Shown here one piece after another: positions 20,611 to 32,955 of a stretch of 64,000 nucleotides of DNA. The position numbers and the translations under genes are program-made. The stretch is from Aquilaria yunnanensis (lineage: Eukaryota > Streptophyta > Magnoliopsida > Malvales > Thymelaeaceae): NCBI GenBank assembly GCA_039654915.1, contig CM077597.1:62338001-62402000 (forward strand). The letters are read 5' to 3'. The notes below the pieces were generated by a model. The model did no database searches. It had not been told where the DNA came from and was given only the letters and a program-made list of their open reading frames with translations. Every line of letters begins with the position of its first letter. Position 1 is the first letter of the stretch.

Positions 20611-23600
20611 GAAGTACAGGCGCAGCATGATAATACACGGTGCTGACGATGCTACCATGTGCAAGTGCTTCGAAGTCACCCTCACAGGGCCAGCCACGGC
20701 GTGGTACAATTCCTTGCCTTCAGGAACCATCACTGAGTTCCAGGAGTTGTCCACAGCCTTCGCCCAGCAGTTCATCGGGAGCCGACCTACGGCGAAGATG
20801 CCTGTTCAGATGTTCGACATAGAGCAGAGGAATGGGGAAACCATCCGAGACTATGTCGAAAGTTCAACAGGGAAGCTCTGAGCGTCCCAGACTTCAGGCC
20901 CGAAATCTGCATTCTTCCCATGACACGAGGCCTTCGGTGAGACTCACAGCTATTCTACGAGTTCTCAAAGGACCCCCCGGAGACCCTCGGAGAATTTTAC
21001 CGAAGATCAGAACAGCACATGACCGCCGAAGAACTAAGAATGGCTGGGCCGAAGTCTGATCACCACCGGCCCGAAGAGTTCAGTCAACAAGCTCGGCATC
21101 CTACCGAATACGCAGGATGACCTCGGAGGATGTGAGGAAAGAAACCTCAAAGTTTCACACCATTGAGCACTTCACAGACCAACATTCTCATGGCACTGGA
21201 AAGGCAAGGGATGCAGATTCGGTGACCAAGGGCCATGACCGCCGATAATAAGAAGAGTGCAAAGAAGTTCTGCGAGTTTCATCGCGACCACGGTCATGAC
21301 ACCGAAGACTGCTTCCAGCTGAAGAAGTACATAGAGTCGTTGATAAAAAATGGCCAACTTCGGAAATACCTGAGGATGCCATCCCCGAAAGGCTGAAAAA
21401 TGGAGGAAGAAGGGGCCGAAGATGAGGACTACGACTCCGACAGGCGGAGAAATAGAAGTCCAAAAAAATGCCCTCCACCTCCAGCAGGGGTTATCTAAAC
21501 CATCACCACGGGGCTCCCATCCTCGGAAAGAAAGCGGAAAGCCAGAGAAATTGCAGTCATGGAGTATCAAAGTCCATCAAAGAAGCTGGCTCGCAAAGGT
21601 GGCTCCACCGTCGTCTTCCCCCACGACGATCCGCTACTGGTTATGGCGAGAGTAGGGAACTGGGACGTCAAAAGAGTATTGCTTGATGATGGCTCAAATG
21701 CTGACGTCCTATTCTCGCACCTGCTGCCGAGCTTGGGCATCTCCGGCAGCGAACTGAAGCCTGTCGCCTCGCCCACTTTTGGGGTTGGACCATCCGAACT
21801 TTCCGTGCTCGGATGGATCGACCTCCCGTTGATGATGAAAGGGATTTCACTGAACAGAGCAGCTGAGTTGCACGCCTCCACAATGGCGAGATTCATCATC
21901 ATGAACACCCCGTCCTCATACAACGCCATCCTTGGAAGGCAGACAATGGGGAACCTGCATATTCGCCCTGATGTGAAGTACTTCACTATCACATTCGCCA
22001 CCAAGGATGGAGATGCAGAGGTGTTCATAGACCAAGCCAAGGTAAGAAAGGTGTTCATGAAAGCGCAAAAAGCTCCGGCAACAACCTCGCGCAAACAGTG
22101 GAGGCAAGGGCACCAGAAAAAGGCAAAGAAGAAGATCTCGCCAAGACAGAAATGGAAGCAATAGAGCTTGTTCCAGGTCAATCTACCCGAATAGGGAAGA
22201 GCTTGGCCGAAGGTGACAAGGAAAATCCTGTATCCTTTCTGCTGGAAAATAAAGATCTGTTTGCCTACTCGCCAAAAAACATGCCAGGGGTGAACCCTGG
22301 CATAATACAGCATAGCCTCAAAGTAAGTTCGGAAGCAAGGCCTGTCTAGCAAAAGAAACGAAGCATCTCAGCCCACAAAAGCAACTTTGTCAAAACCGAA
22401 GTCCAGCGTCTCCTAGATGCTGAGGTTATCAGGGAGGTCAAGTACCCCGAATGGTTAAGCAACATGGTCATCGCCACAAAAGAAGGTAGCAGCAAACTCC
22501 GGATGTGCATCGACCTCAGAAACTTGAACGATGCTTGCCCGAAAGACTCATACCCTCTGCCACCAATAGATTCAACTGCTGAACATGGGCTCCTAAGTTT
22601 CCTAAACGCCTTCAGTGGCTACCATCAGATAAGGATGGACCCCGAAGATGAAGAGAAGACTGCCTTCATCACCGAGGGAGGAACGTACTGCTATATCAGG
22701 ATGCCATTCGGGCTCAAAAATGCAAGAGCCACCTACCAGAGGCTGATGAACAAGGTCTTGAAAGACCAAATAAGGAGAAACATGGAGGTGTATGTTGATG
22801 ATATGCTAGTCAAGACCAAGCTGCCTGGCTACCGCGTTGCAGATTTAGAGGAAACCTTCCAAAAGCTCAGAGCCTCCGGGAACCGCCTTAATCCTGAGAA
22901 GTGCATCTTCGGGGAGACTTCGGGAAAATTCCTTGGGTACATGGTATCCGAAAGAGGCATCGATGCTAACCCCAAGAAGATTAAGGCCCTGCTTGAATTC
23001 CGAACTCCTGGCACTGTCAAAGATGCGCAGAGACTCACCGGAAGAATAACCTCTCTGAGTAGGTTTTTTGCCAGGTACGGAGATAGGTGTAGACCTTTCT
23101 CCAAAGTCCTCACAAAGGCAACAAAAATGGAAGGCGACCTCGGAAGAAATGATCATCCTTGGGATGAAGATTGCCAAAAGGCCTGGGAAGAACTCAAAAG
23201 TCTACCTGGCCAGCCTGCCGACTCTGCGACAACCTCGGGAGGGAGAGCCCCTCGTACTATACCTCGCCGTCACAGAAAAAGCTGTGAGCTCGGTCCTCGT
23301 GAAGGAAGAAGGGTCAAAGCAATGACCGGTCTACTATGACAGCAAGTCCCTGCATGGCGCCAAAGTTAGGTACCCTTTGCTTCAAAAAGCTATATACGCC
23401 TTGGTGCTTGCAGGGAGAAGGCTGCGATCATTCGGGAAGGCTCTCCAAGTAGTGCATAGAGCATGACGAACATGAAATTACGTATGAGCCACGGAAGGCC
23501 ATAAAAGCTCAAGGCGTATTATCAGGGGCCCCGAAGGCCTAGAGGTAATGAAGGCTACCAAGTTCGGCAGACGGCAGGAGATTATGGGGCGAAGGACCCA

Positions 23601-24645
23601 ATTTTGGGAAAATATCACGAGCTAGTAAAAAGGCTCATCCAAGATCGACGCCGTACGGATCGAAAACGTACCTCGGCGGAATAACTCTGAGGCAGATTGC
23701 TTGGCGAAGTCGAAAACATATACCGAGGTGCCAGACCATTCGAGCATCTCAGTGCTGAGCATGACGACCTCGGGAACGGGAGGGAAAGACCCAATAAAAA
23801 GATAACTCGCAGAGAATTTGCTCCCCGAAGACCCCGGCGATGCTGCAAGACTGCGAAGACACTCCGAAAGGTTCTTCCTGATTGATGAAGAGTTATATCG
23901 GCAGGGATATGGGAATCCGCTGCAAAGATGTGTGGATGAAAAGGATACTGAAATGGTCCTTTAAGAAGTTCACGAAGGCATGTGTGGTTGACACATTGGA
24001 ACTAATGACCTGGCAGCAGTGATACTCCCCCGAGGATACTTCTGGCCTACCCAGAGAAAGGACGCAAGACAGTTCGCCCGGAAATGTGGCAGCTGCCAGA
24101 GACACGAGAAAAACCAGAGGACACCCTCGGAAAAGGTAACTTCGGTAGACTATCCTTGGCCCTTCGCAGTCTGGGGTATAGACCTTAATGGGCCACTCCC
24201 CACAGCACCCGGAGGCATGAAATTCTGCGTGGTAGCAGTAGACTATTTCTCAAAGTGGGAGGAGGCAGAACCACTAACAACTATCTCGGCAAAAGAAGTG
24301 CAGAAGTTCCCATGGAAGAACATCGTATGCAGATTTGGCATACCGAGGGTACTAGTAGCTGATAATGGATCCCAGTTCACAGACAAAGGATTCCAAAAAT
24401 TAATCAGCGACCTGGGAATAAAGATGCACTTCGACCCAATAGCTCACCCCCAAAGCAACGGGCAGGTAGAAGTATCGAACAGGACCACAAATGATGGCCT
24501 GAAAAAGAGACTAGGGGAAGCCAAGGGGAATTGGCCAGGAGAACTCCAAAGTGTACTATGGAGCTACCGAACGACGCCCCGAAGAGCCACAGGGGAAACT
24601 CCTTTCTCACTCATCTTCGAAACAGAGGCTATTATCCCACTAGAG
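20611..24645 (+). pseudogene. gag-pol: Tat gag-pol pseudogene E
   Basis: This is collinear with copy A from the KYRRSM block of Gag to the TEAIIP block of integrase. It starts mid-Gag at the junction with D. Damage includes a small deletion near 20862 that shifts the frame, and stops at CGA-to-TGA or similar changes (near 21117, 21131, 21391, 21494, 22347, 23325). Three deletions (at about 23425, 23514 and 23564; roughly 73, 130 and 121 bp relative to A) gut the RNase H region. RT keeps a YVDD motif (near 22790). The right end stops inside integrase at about 24645, where an inverted Tat RT begins. Confidence 0.9.
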
Positions 24646-27316
24646 GTAGAGGATAAGAATCCTTAGGGCAAGCATCATTTATGTTTCAGAAATAGATGCA
24701 CATTTGGAGTTTGTCACTCCCTTCCTTCATAGCAATGACAACATTGCTCAGCCATTCGGGGTACTTGACCTCCCTTATTACGCCTGCTTCCATTAAGCGT
24801 CGGACTTCGGTTTTGATGAAGTTATTTTTATGCTCTGAGAGGCTACACTTTTTTTGTCGAAAAGACTTTGCCTCTAGGTGCACTTTAAGACTATGTTGGA
24901 TTATGCGAGGGTCTACCCCAGGCATGTCCTTCGACGAGTAGGCAAACAGGTCTTTGTTCATTGTCAAAAAAGATACAAGTTTTTCCCTGTCACCCTCAGC
25001 CAGTTTTTTCCCTACTAGGGTACTTCGGCCTGGGACCAGTTCTACATCTTCAGTTTCTATTTTTTCAAGGTCTACTGTTTCTTCTCCCTTAGCCTCTTCC
25101 CTGAGCATAGTTTTTACTCCCAAAGTCTGTGCGTGGATCTTTGTTGGACCTTGTCTTGCTTTCACAAAGACCTTCCTTACTTCAGCTTGGTCAATGAAGA
25201 TCTTAGCATCCCCATCCTTCACTACGAAGGTGATAGTCAAGTACTTCACATTTGGATGGATGTGGAGATTCCCTTGCGTCTGCCTCCTAAGGATGGCATT
25301 GTATGATGAAGGGACATCTATGACGATGAACCTTGTCATTGCGGAAACAAAGAGTTCATCCTTGTTTTGTGGTGAAGTTCCTCTTAGCATCAAAGGTAGG
25401 TTGATCCATCCGAGGACAGGGAGTTTCGATGGACCTACCCCAAAGGTAAGGGAGGTGACAGGCTCGAGATCATATTTTGAGATACCCAAATTTGGCAGCA
25501 GATGAGAGAATAAGACATCGGCGTTAGAACCATCATTGAAGAGTACTCTCTTGACATCCCAACCCCCTATCCTTGCCTTGATCAGGAGTGGGTCATCGTG
25601 AAGGAACATCACAGTGGATCCATCTTTCTAAACAAGCTTGTTCGACTGGTGACCAAACTCCATCACTGAGATCTCCCATATCTTTCTCTTCCTTTCAACC
25701 GATGGTATCCTAGTGGTGATCGTTTCTATTACTCTTGTCAGAGGTGGTGGATGTCTTTTGGGACTTCGATTCTGACGTCTGTGAGAATCATAGTCATCAT
25801 CATTTCCTTTCCTTTCCTTTTCCCTCCTCCCTTTCCGGGAGGGCATCCGCAGGTAGTGCCGACTTGGCCCTGCTTTATTAGAGACTTGATGTACTTCTTC
25901 ATCTGGAAGCAATCCTCTGTGTCATGCCCATGGTCTCGATGGAATTGGCAGAATTTCTTCATATTTTTCTTGTTTTCTGAAGTCATGGCCTTTGGATGCT
26001 GGATTAGGTTGCCTTGCCTTTCCATGGGCAGTAGTATGTTTGTTCTGGAGGTGTTCAAAGGAGTGAACAACATGGGTTTTTTCCCCCTCTGCTTCTGGGG
26101 TCTTCTCCCGCTCTCGGTTGAATATCGAGGTTAGTGACCCTGACCTTTGGGCTAATGGGGATCAGACTTCGGTCCCCCTACTCTTAGCTCTTCGGCTATC
26201 ATATGCTGCTCGACCCTTTGGTAGAATTCTCCAAGGGTGTCTAGGGGATCCTTGGAGAATTCATAGAAAAGCTTAAAGTCCCTACGAAGTCCTCTGATAA
26301 TTGTGAGGACTCCCCACTCTTTTGGGCTATGTCAAACATCTGGACGGGCATCTTCACCATTGGTCTACTCCCGATGAACTGCTAAGTGAAGGCAGTGGAC
26401 AACTCCTGGAAACCCATTATGGTTCCGGGGGCCAGGGAGTTGTACCAGGCAGTTGCCAGCCCTAAGAGGGTGACCTCAAAGCATTTGTAAAGGTGGCATC
26501 ATTAGTGCCGTGTAGCACCATAATGCATCTATACTTCGTAAGGTGGGCTTGGGGGTCACTACACCCATCGTACATCTTCAAGCGTGGCACCCGGAAGTCG
26601 CTTGGCATATATGCCTCAACTATTGCTCGAATAAAGGGTGATTCTTCTCTGGTGAAGCTCTGTGACAACCTTGACCAGACAGCCTTCCAAGCCACCTGCC
26701 TTTCCACTTTCTCCAACCTCTCTAGGATCTTTTCCATAATGATGGTGGTGACGGGCTCTTTTCGCTGCCTGGAGGCCTCTGGCAACGAAGAATGATGCCT
26801 TCTTTTTGGGAAGTAACTTTGGCAGTGGAGGGATTGTCATCTCTGTTCTGGTGATGAACTTCGCCAGTGGGAAGTCCTAGCCCTTTTGGACCTCGTTTCT
26901 CCAGTACGTCAGCCTTTAGGGGGTACATTCTCTATTGAGGAGTCATCACTGAAGTCGCCAATCCCTGAGCTTCAGTGAGTGGACTTCGGGCTTCTCTCCC
27001 GAAGGGGGCTTGGTGAAGAGGCCCTTCGGCCCAAAGGTAGTTGTGACCACCTTTGGTTCAACTGTTGCGTCATTTCAGCCACAATAGAGTGCTGAAAATC
27101 ACGTTGGAAGCTCATCAAGATCGTTAGAGTATGTTCGTCCTCAGGCAAGGAAGTCCCTGCGGCGGCTTGTTCGATCGCCAGTTGAGTTTCCGGTGCGGAC
27201 GGGGACTTCGGGAGTCCTTTGTCCTTAGAACGTTGGGTCGCAACGACAGCAACCTGGGGGTGAGGTCGCACAGACGGCGCCAAATGAAGCCCAACAGCAT
27301 CTTCATTGTACGACAT
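24646..27316 (-). pseudogene. gag-pol: Tat gag-protease-RT fragment F, a distinct subfamily
   Basis: Read leftwards from the LTR ATG at 27316 (internal gag ATG 27115, in frame 67 codons on). Gag leader MSFQRDF...MTQQ runs to a stop at 26974-26972. Further Gag pieces follow at 26840-26462, 26073-25738 and 25912-25628, the last two with the C-x2-H knuckle region. Protease and the RT start are open from 25612 to 24686 (NDGSNADVLF, first Asp of DDGS changed to Asn). RT breaks off after the CIYF block. Divergence from A and I is much larger than between those two, so it is an older or separate subfamily. Confidence 0.85.
27271..27282 (-). other. Primer-binding site of Tat copy F
   Basis: The minus strand reads TGGCGCCGTCTG, 2 nt from the LTR end. 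TGGCGCCGT is the standard Tat/Athila start that pairs with a tRNA-Asp-like 3' end. It is identical in copy I. Confidence 0.8.
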
Positions 27317-28155
27317 TGTAGGCTTGAGAGGAACTTCTGGTATGGAGATGCTGGTAGAGGAGACTTCCATCATGAGATTGCCTGAAACGTGCAAAAGAAC
27401 AGGGGTTAGGAGGTCCCCGAAGTGTGTTTCTAGGGGAGGAGCCTCCGACGCCCAAATTAGTATTTGGCAAGTAAGGAGTAGTGATTGTAGAGTAAAGGGC
27501 AGAATTCTCTTAAGAGTTCAGCATGTCCTCTTACCAAGGTCATTTCCCATGTATTTATAGGAGGGCATTTGGAGAAGTCCGTTTGACATAGCCCGCTTAG
27601 ATCATGACACGTGTTCGGCCAGATGCGGTCTGTACTTTTGGGGATGGGGATATCCAGCTGGTCGTTGGCCATTCTGGCCAGAAGTCAGGGCCGTGGGAGG
27701 CCCCTGTGTCAGGGGCGTGTGCGAGGTTTCTGTGTTAGAGGCTCCTTAATCATTTTTGTTGTCGACAGGACTCCTTCGGTGAAAGAGACCCCTTCGACAT
27801 AAAAAGACCTCTTCGGGGTATGAAAGCTTTTTGCCGAGGTTGCCCCGGTCGTTCGGAACGCCCCTTGGCATAGAGGATGCCCTTCGGAGGTTGTTTTCTC
27901 CTGCCGAGGATGGTGAGTCTACTTTTCCCAAAGCTAGCCAGGTCATCTTATCGAGGGTGGTAGCACACCGTACTCCCAAGGCCCGTCCTGCTATTCCCTG
28001 AGGGTGATAGTGGATTACTGAGGCTAGGGGTCAAGGACTGCAAACCCTCTTTTCAAGGTTGGTGCTCATCTTCTCCGAGGGTGATGCTTATCTTTACTGA
28101 GGATGGTGCTCGTCAGAGCTTGGGAGTTTGAAAGTTAATATCCCTTTGGCTATCA
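27285..28155 (-). repeat. 5' LTR of Tat copy F (about 871 bp)
   Basis: On the minus strand it runs from TGATAGCC (28155) to GGGCTTCA (27285) next to the primer site. It contains the leader hairpin (27409-27446), a TATA box near 27550, a CACGTG box near 27607, and the ATG 32 nt from its end (27316). A second TGATAGCC-like start 56 bp further out (28211) makes the outer boundary uncertain. Confidence 0.75.
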
Positions 28156-28340
28156 AATGGTTCCTGGCTAGCTAATCAGGAGATCTCGGAGCCATCACCC
28201 TTTGGCTATCAAGTAGTGTTTCCTCCAAGGATAGTGAGGTCACCCTTTATTCGATGTTGGTCACAAATACTCACCGAGGGTAGTGCTCAACAAGCCAAGT
28301 GGGAGTTCTTTAAGGGTAACAACCCTGTGGCTACGAAGCA
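28156..28340 (-). other. Repeated Tat U3-start sequence, truncated
   Basis: Two more LTR-start-like modules (a GATAGCC-RAA-GGG type short palindrome) end at 28211 and about 28338. Each is followed by GAGGGTRGTGCTC-like sequence also seen inside the LTR of F. No gene is visible. It is either a tandem duplication of the U3 end or the stub of another LTR. Confidence 0.45.
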
Positions 28341-29621
28341 CCTTCCTCGACAGACTTGCTGACGTCCATCACCTCGGTAGAGATATCCTTGCCCTTTTTT
28401 CTTCACCACTCCTATGACTCTTTGGTAAACATCTCCCCCAGCGAGGTCCCCAATGACTCGATAGCAGCATTGCGCCTTATAGGGGTCGAGTGGATGGCTA
28501 GTTCTAAAGGTGTGTCAGTGTGGATAGGTGTTTCAACAAGCTCCACTTCTTTACCTTCGGGTGGAGGAGGAAGGGAGTCCTCCCTTGATTTCTTCGGCTT
28601 CGGCACCAAAGATGGTCTAGCTGACACCTTATTCCACTTGGGTGCCTTCTTCTTTTGCTCCTCCTTCTCGGCTCGGGAGAGGAACATGCTCTTATAAAAG
28701 CCTGCAGACTTGTCGCCCATCTCTACAAAAGAAAAGATATCAGTGTAAGTATCAAAATTCTAAGGCAATGGCTTATGGAACAAGCTTTCTTTGTACAAGG
28801 CTGAGGTACAACAAGCCACGTCTTTGCCCCATGCATCGAGGGCTTCGGCATATTCTCATCAGTAACATGTTCTTTAATCACTCCAACCTCTCGAAGAACT
28901 TCCTTGTTCATAAAGCTCCATCTGATGGGGAAGGGGTAAAGGGAGCATAGTGGAGCTTTGGAGTCCCAATCTGTGACAGCCCGAATACGACTATCAAACT
29001 CTTCAAACTGCGCTTCCAATTCCAAAGTTGGCAGCCTCCTTGGGTCTACTACGTCAGTGGCCAAGGAACTGGGTGCCTATTCCGCAAAAAGACCCACCCA
29101 CTTCTCGTCAACCTCCAAGAAAAAGTACTTCTTCTGCCACCCTCGCCAGTTGTCCTTCGTACTGAAGGTGAAGGTAAATTTCTTACTCCCAGATCCTCAT
29201 GGGAGCAAGAAGTATAACGCCCTCTTCAGGACAAGGTGGAGTTTGTAATATTGCATACAGAAGACAAAATGTGGGGGAATTTTGAAGACCCTACACATAC
29301 ACAAGAAGGCGTTGAAGTGGGTGTAGGAATTCGGAGGCATATGGTTGACGACTATGCCATGGAATTGACAAAAGTCTGAAACCACCTTTGGTGGTGTATA
29401 GCAAAAACCCGCTTTCAATTGAGCTCTGAAGACAGTGATCTCCTTTGGACGATGGACGTAGATGGGTTGGGTAGGACCAGGGAGCCTAGTTTTGGAATAA
29501 AAAGGAAGAAAGAACTTGAGCCACCACTTCACCGACTTCTAAGAAGTCATGTAGCTCAAGTGAGAATTAAGGGAAGCTAGGTCTCACGAATAGATCTAGC
29601 AATGGCTTGGTTGGATGACAT
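28341..29621 (-). pseudogene. Antisense-gene remnant of a plus-strand Tat copy (G)
   Basis: Read leftwards. Exon 1 homology runs from a probable ATG at 29621-29619 to about 28775 (FRAQLKAG, PPKVV.DFCQFHGI, FNAFLCMC, YYKL and DVVDPRRL blocks), with a frameshift near the start and a stop near 29195. An acceptor CTTTTGTAG just before the exon 2 codons (ATG 28720) matches A, I and H. The exon 1 donor is no longer recognisable. Exon 2 (MGDKSAGFYKS...) has the basic stretch and ends by 28412 or soon after. Exons 3 and 4 are missing at the junction with Tat LTR sequence. The orientation implies a plus-strand Tat element now mostly lost. Confidence 0.75.
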
Positions 29622-29782
29622 CTTCGGGACAAAGACACTAACCTCAGACTAACGGGGAAAAAAGGGAAGAAAAGCGAAGAAGAAGAACAACTTCAAAAAT
29701 AGACCCACCTACTTTGGGAAGGAAAGAGAACTTCGGAGATTGCCACGAAACTAGCCGGAAATCGCTTCGTTGCTTGCACCAC
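29622..29782. other. Upstream leader of remnant G, no gene
   Basis: Presumed 5' leader of the G antisense gene. It is cut about 160 bp before the ATG by the LTR of copy H, so the TATA box seen about 300 bp upstream in other copies is absent. Confidence 0.5.
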
Positions 29783-30642
29783 TAATGCCCTTCCGCATCT
29801 TCATTGTGAAACATCGTGAGCCTGGAGTAGGAACTTCCGGTGAGGGAACACCTAGATGCGGGGCCTTCGGTGGGAGAAGGGCTACAAGGACTCAGAAAAG
29901 CAAGGGTTAGGAGCTCCTCCGAGTATTTTCCGGCGGAGGAGCCTCCGATGCCCAAGTCAGTACTTTGTAAAGAAAGGAAACATGAAGCAGAGTATAGCAA
30001 GAATTCTCAGTTACCTTTTCATTTTTCTTATGAAAGCACTGTGCAAGTATTTATAGGAGGGCATAGGGAGAAGGCCATTTGAGATAACCTGCAAAAGAAG
30101 GTGACACGTGTTCAGCCCGATTTACTCCATACCTCTGCAGAGGGCTCATCTAGCTGGCCTTCGGCCGTTCTGACCAAAGGTGCCGGTGAGGGTGCAGTGA
30201 CAGGGTGCCCGTGTCCACATGGCCTTTTCAGGGGACCGAACTCCTTTGGAGTACAGAGCTCATTCGGGGAGGTGAGCTCCTTTGAATGGAGGTCCCTTGT
30301 TTGTATGAGGCACCTTCGGTTGGGCTCTCCCGAGGTCAGGCTCGGGTTCCTGATGATGGCACTTCATGAGCGCGCTCGGAGGCTGGCCCAAAGAGTATCC
30401 GAAGGTGGTTTTGGGCACGTGAGTTCGGCGCGAGGTTACCCTCAGGAAGGGTGATGACCCCTTCTGCCCGAAGTTGGTCCCATGGGTTTCCTGAGGGTAG
30501 CGCCTATTCGGTTTGTCCGAGGGTGCTGAGGCCCTCTCTTTGCTGGGGTTTTGTCATGTCTGTTTCGACCGGAGGTGGTGCACTGGCCAAAGGTGGTGCG
30601 CACATGCGAAGTCCTTTAGGGGCGATAGCCCTTCGGCTATCA
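29783..30642 (-). repeat. 3' LTR of Tat copy H (860 bp)
   Basis: The minus strand runs TGATAGCCGAAGGG to GGGCATTA. Identity as the 3' LTR rests on the polypurine tract right beside it (30647-30652, G-run on the minus strand). It carries a CACGTG box (30105-30110), TATAAATA (about 30050), a diverged but still pairing leader hairpin (29910-29946) and the ATG 32 nt from its end (29814). No duplication partner is visible. Confidence 0.85.
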
Positions 30643-31384
30643 CATGCCCCCCATCGAAAAATTGAAGATGTTTCTTCGGTTTGGGGAGTTTCGGGAGCCT
30701 TTTTATGGCTAGCGATGCTTTACCTTATTGCCATGATGGGCTTCCATCCAGAGTCTCCTTCTTCCCAAGAGGGAACTCCGGCGAACTAAGGTGCTCTACT
30801 GAGGTAATTCCTCGGCTCTTCCGCTGAGGTCATCATCTGAGACGCGTACTTCCACTCACCTTTCTATCAGTGAATCGTTTCATCTTCACATATAGATGGG
30901 GACGTCACTTCGACTATGGTTATGCAAGTCTGCCAGTTGTCAGGGTTGTGCCCTCATTTCCAGTGTCAGTTTACACATGGCAGCTGCTGAGTGGTGAACG
31001 GTTACGTCGGTTACATCCATTGCATCTCTTCACCTTCGAGGAGCAATAATGACGATGTTCCGCCTACCGCCTTTAGCCTATATAAACCCCTCTTGCCCCA
31101 GACCTTTTCACTCTTTTCCTTTGCTCTTGTTTGCTCCAAAACTCTTTCTCATCTTTTTTCTCCTTCCGGTAGCGGTTCTAGCGGCGAAGCTATTTCTGGC
31201 AACCCTTCACGATAGCGTCCAAGAATCTTGACTTTTGCTAAAATTTCGGTGCGTCTTTCTTTCTGAAGTTCTTTCTTCTTTCTGAAGTTGTTTGTTCCGA
31301 AGTTTTGCTCTCTCTCTTTTTTTCCGGAGTCCTTCGGTTGTCTTTTTTTAGTGTTCCCGAAGCTACCTCTCTTTTCTTTGAGAA
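30643..31384 (+). promoter_or_regulatory. Polypurine tract and antisense-gene promoter of copy H
   Basis: After the polypurine tract, the equivalent of 8386-9226 in copy A ends with TATATAAA at 31079-31086, 299-306 bp before the antisense ATG at 31385. The pyrimidine-rich leader after the box resembles that of copy I. No coding frame is supported. Confidence 0.65.
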
Positions 31385-32955
31385 ATGTCAAACCCTGTTC
31401 CACTGATGACCGTCTGCCCTATTCCTGAGAGTTTTCTCCCCCTTGAGTCTCATCCATGCTGCATTACTTCGGAGAAAATGAAGAAGTGGGTAGCAAAATT
31501 CTATCTCCCTACTTATGCTGTCCCGAGATTGCCTACCTCGGGCACGTATGGTTACATGGCCAATTCTGATGAGGTCACCATTTACTAAGCCCAACTGAAG
31601 GCCGGCCTTCGGTATCCTCCCCCACGCGTGGTGTGTGAGTTCTACAGGTTCCATGGGATTACGGTGAACTAGCTTCTTCTAAACTCCTATTCCTATTTCA
31701 ATGCCTTTCTTTGCATGTGTGGAGTCTTTAAGATAAGACCCCGTTTTCTTTTCTTCATGTAATACTATAAGCTCGATCCGGTTCTGAAGCATGGCTTCTA
31801 CTTCTTGCTTCCTCAAGGATTCGGGAACAAGAAGTTCACTTTTACCTTCGGGATGAAGGACAGCTGGCAGGGATGGCAAAAAAAGTTCTTTTTCTTGTCA
31901 GTTCTTGAAAGATGGTGCTACATTTTGACCAAATGGGCTTCGGGGGTGTTGAAGACTGACGTGGTTGACCCTCGGAAGCTACTGACCTCTAGGTTGGCCG
32001 GTGGAGTTTGACGAGTTCAACAGACACATTCGGGCTGTTGCGGATTGGGACTCTGAGGTCCCTCTGCGTTCCTTATACCCCTTTCTCATTAAATGGGACC
32101 TTATGTCCGAAGAGGTCCTTCGGGAATTGGGGGTAATCCACGAGTATAAGTTTGACTTGAACCTGCCCGTCCCTGTTCTCCTAGGAATGAAGGTGCAGTT
32201 GGTGATGCTTCTCCGGGCCGAGATTTCATACGAGGCTTTTGCCGAGAGTAAGTTGTCTCCCAGGTCTTGCTACCTATATTCCTTTTAGACTTACACTGAT
32301 GTTTTTTCCCTTTTGCAGAGATGGGTGATCAATCCATGGATTTCTATAAGTCCCTTTTTCATACTCAGGCCGAGAAGGGGGAGCAGACGTGGAGGAAGGC
32401 ATCTGTGAAGAGGAAGAAGACTACTAGGGGGCCGTCAAAGGTAAAGAAAGCCAAACCGGACGTCCTTCCCCCTTCCCTGGAAGACGTCGTGGAGGTGCAG
32501 GATTAGTCACCTGCCTACGCTGATCCACCTTCGGATCCTGCCATCCTTGTGACACCTTTGAGTCTGGATGCTGCAGCTGAGATTTTGGTCAAAGGTACTT
32601 CGGCTTAGGAGCTCAGGGAGAGCCGAATAAGGAATGGCAAAAACATTCCAGGTGAAGTCCGTGTGGCGGACGAGGGCAAGGATGCGGTCACCGAGGTTCC
32701 ACCAGGTTTGTTCCTTAGCCGTTCCTCTATGAATCTTGGCATTTTTGGTATTTTTGATCTCGTAGATGAATGGCTAAGGGATGACGTACTAATGGAACTT
32801 TGGCGTGATCTTGCAGAGGAGATGACACTTGCTCCTTGGGTGGACGCTCATGCCCAGAATAGGGCCCTTCAAGATATCCATATCCCGAAGGACAAGGTAC
32901 CAAGGGAGCCTTTCTGGTCTTTCACGGAGGATATGAACTTGTTCTCCGAGGACAG
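31385..32955 (+). pseudogene. Antisense gene of Tat copy H, exons 1-3, decayed and truncated
   Basis: Exon 1 is 31385-32247, intron 1 32248-32318 (GTAAGT...TTTTGCAG, 71 bp), exon 2 32319-32705, and intron 2 32706-32816 (GTTTGT...CTTGCAG, 111 bp, with TACTAAT before the acceptor). Exon 3 starts at 32817 and is cut after the EDMNLFSED block by copy I's LTR at 32956. Stops occur in exon 1 (31586-31588 and two more by 31760) and exon 2 (TAG near 32505 and one near 32608), so no product is expected. Splice positions are the same as in A and I although intron sequence and intron 2 length differ. This is the main support for real introns. Confidence 0.8.
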
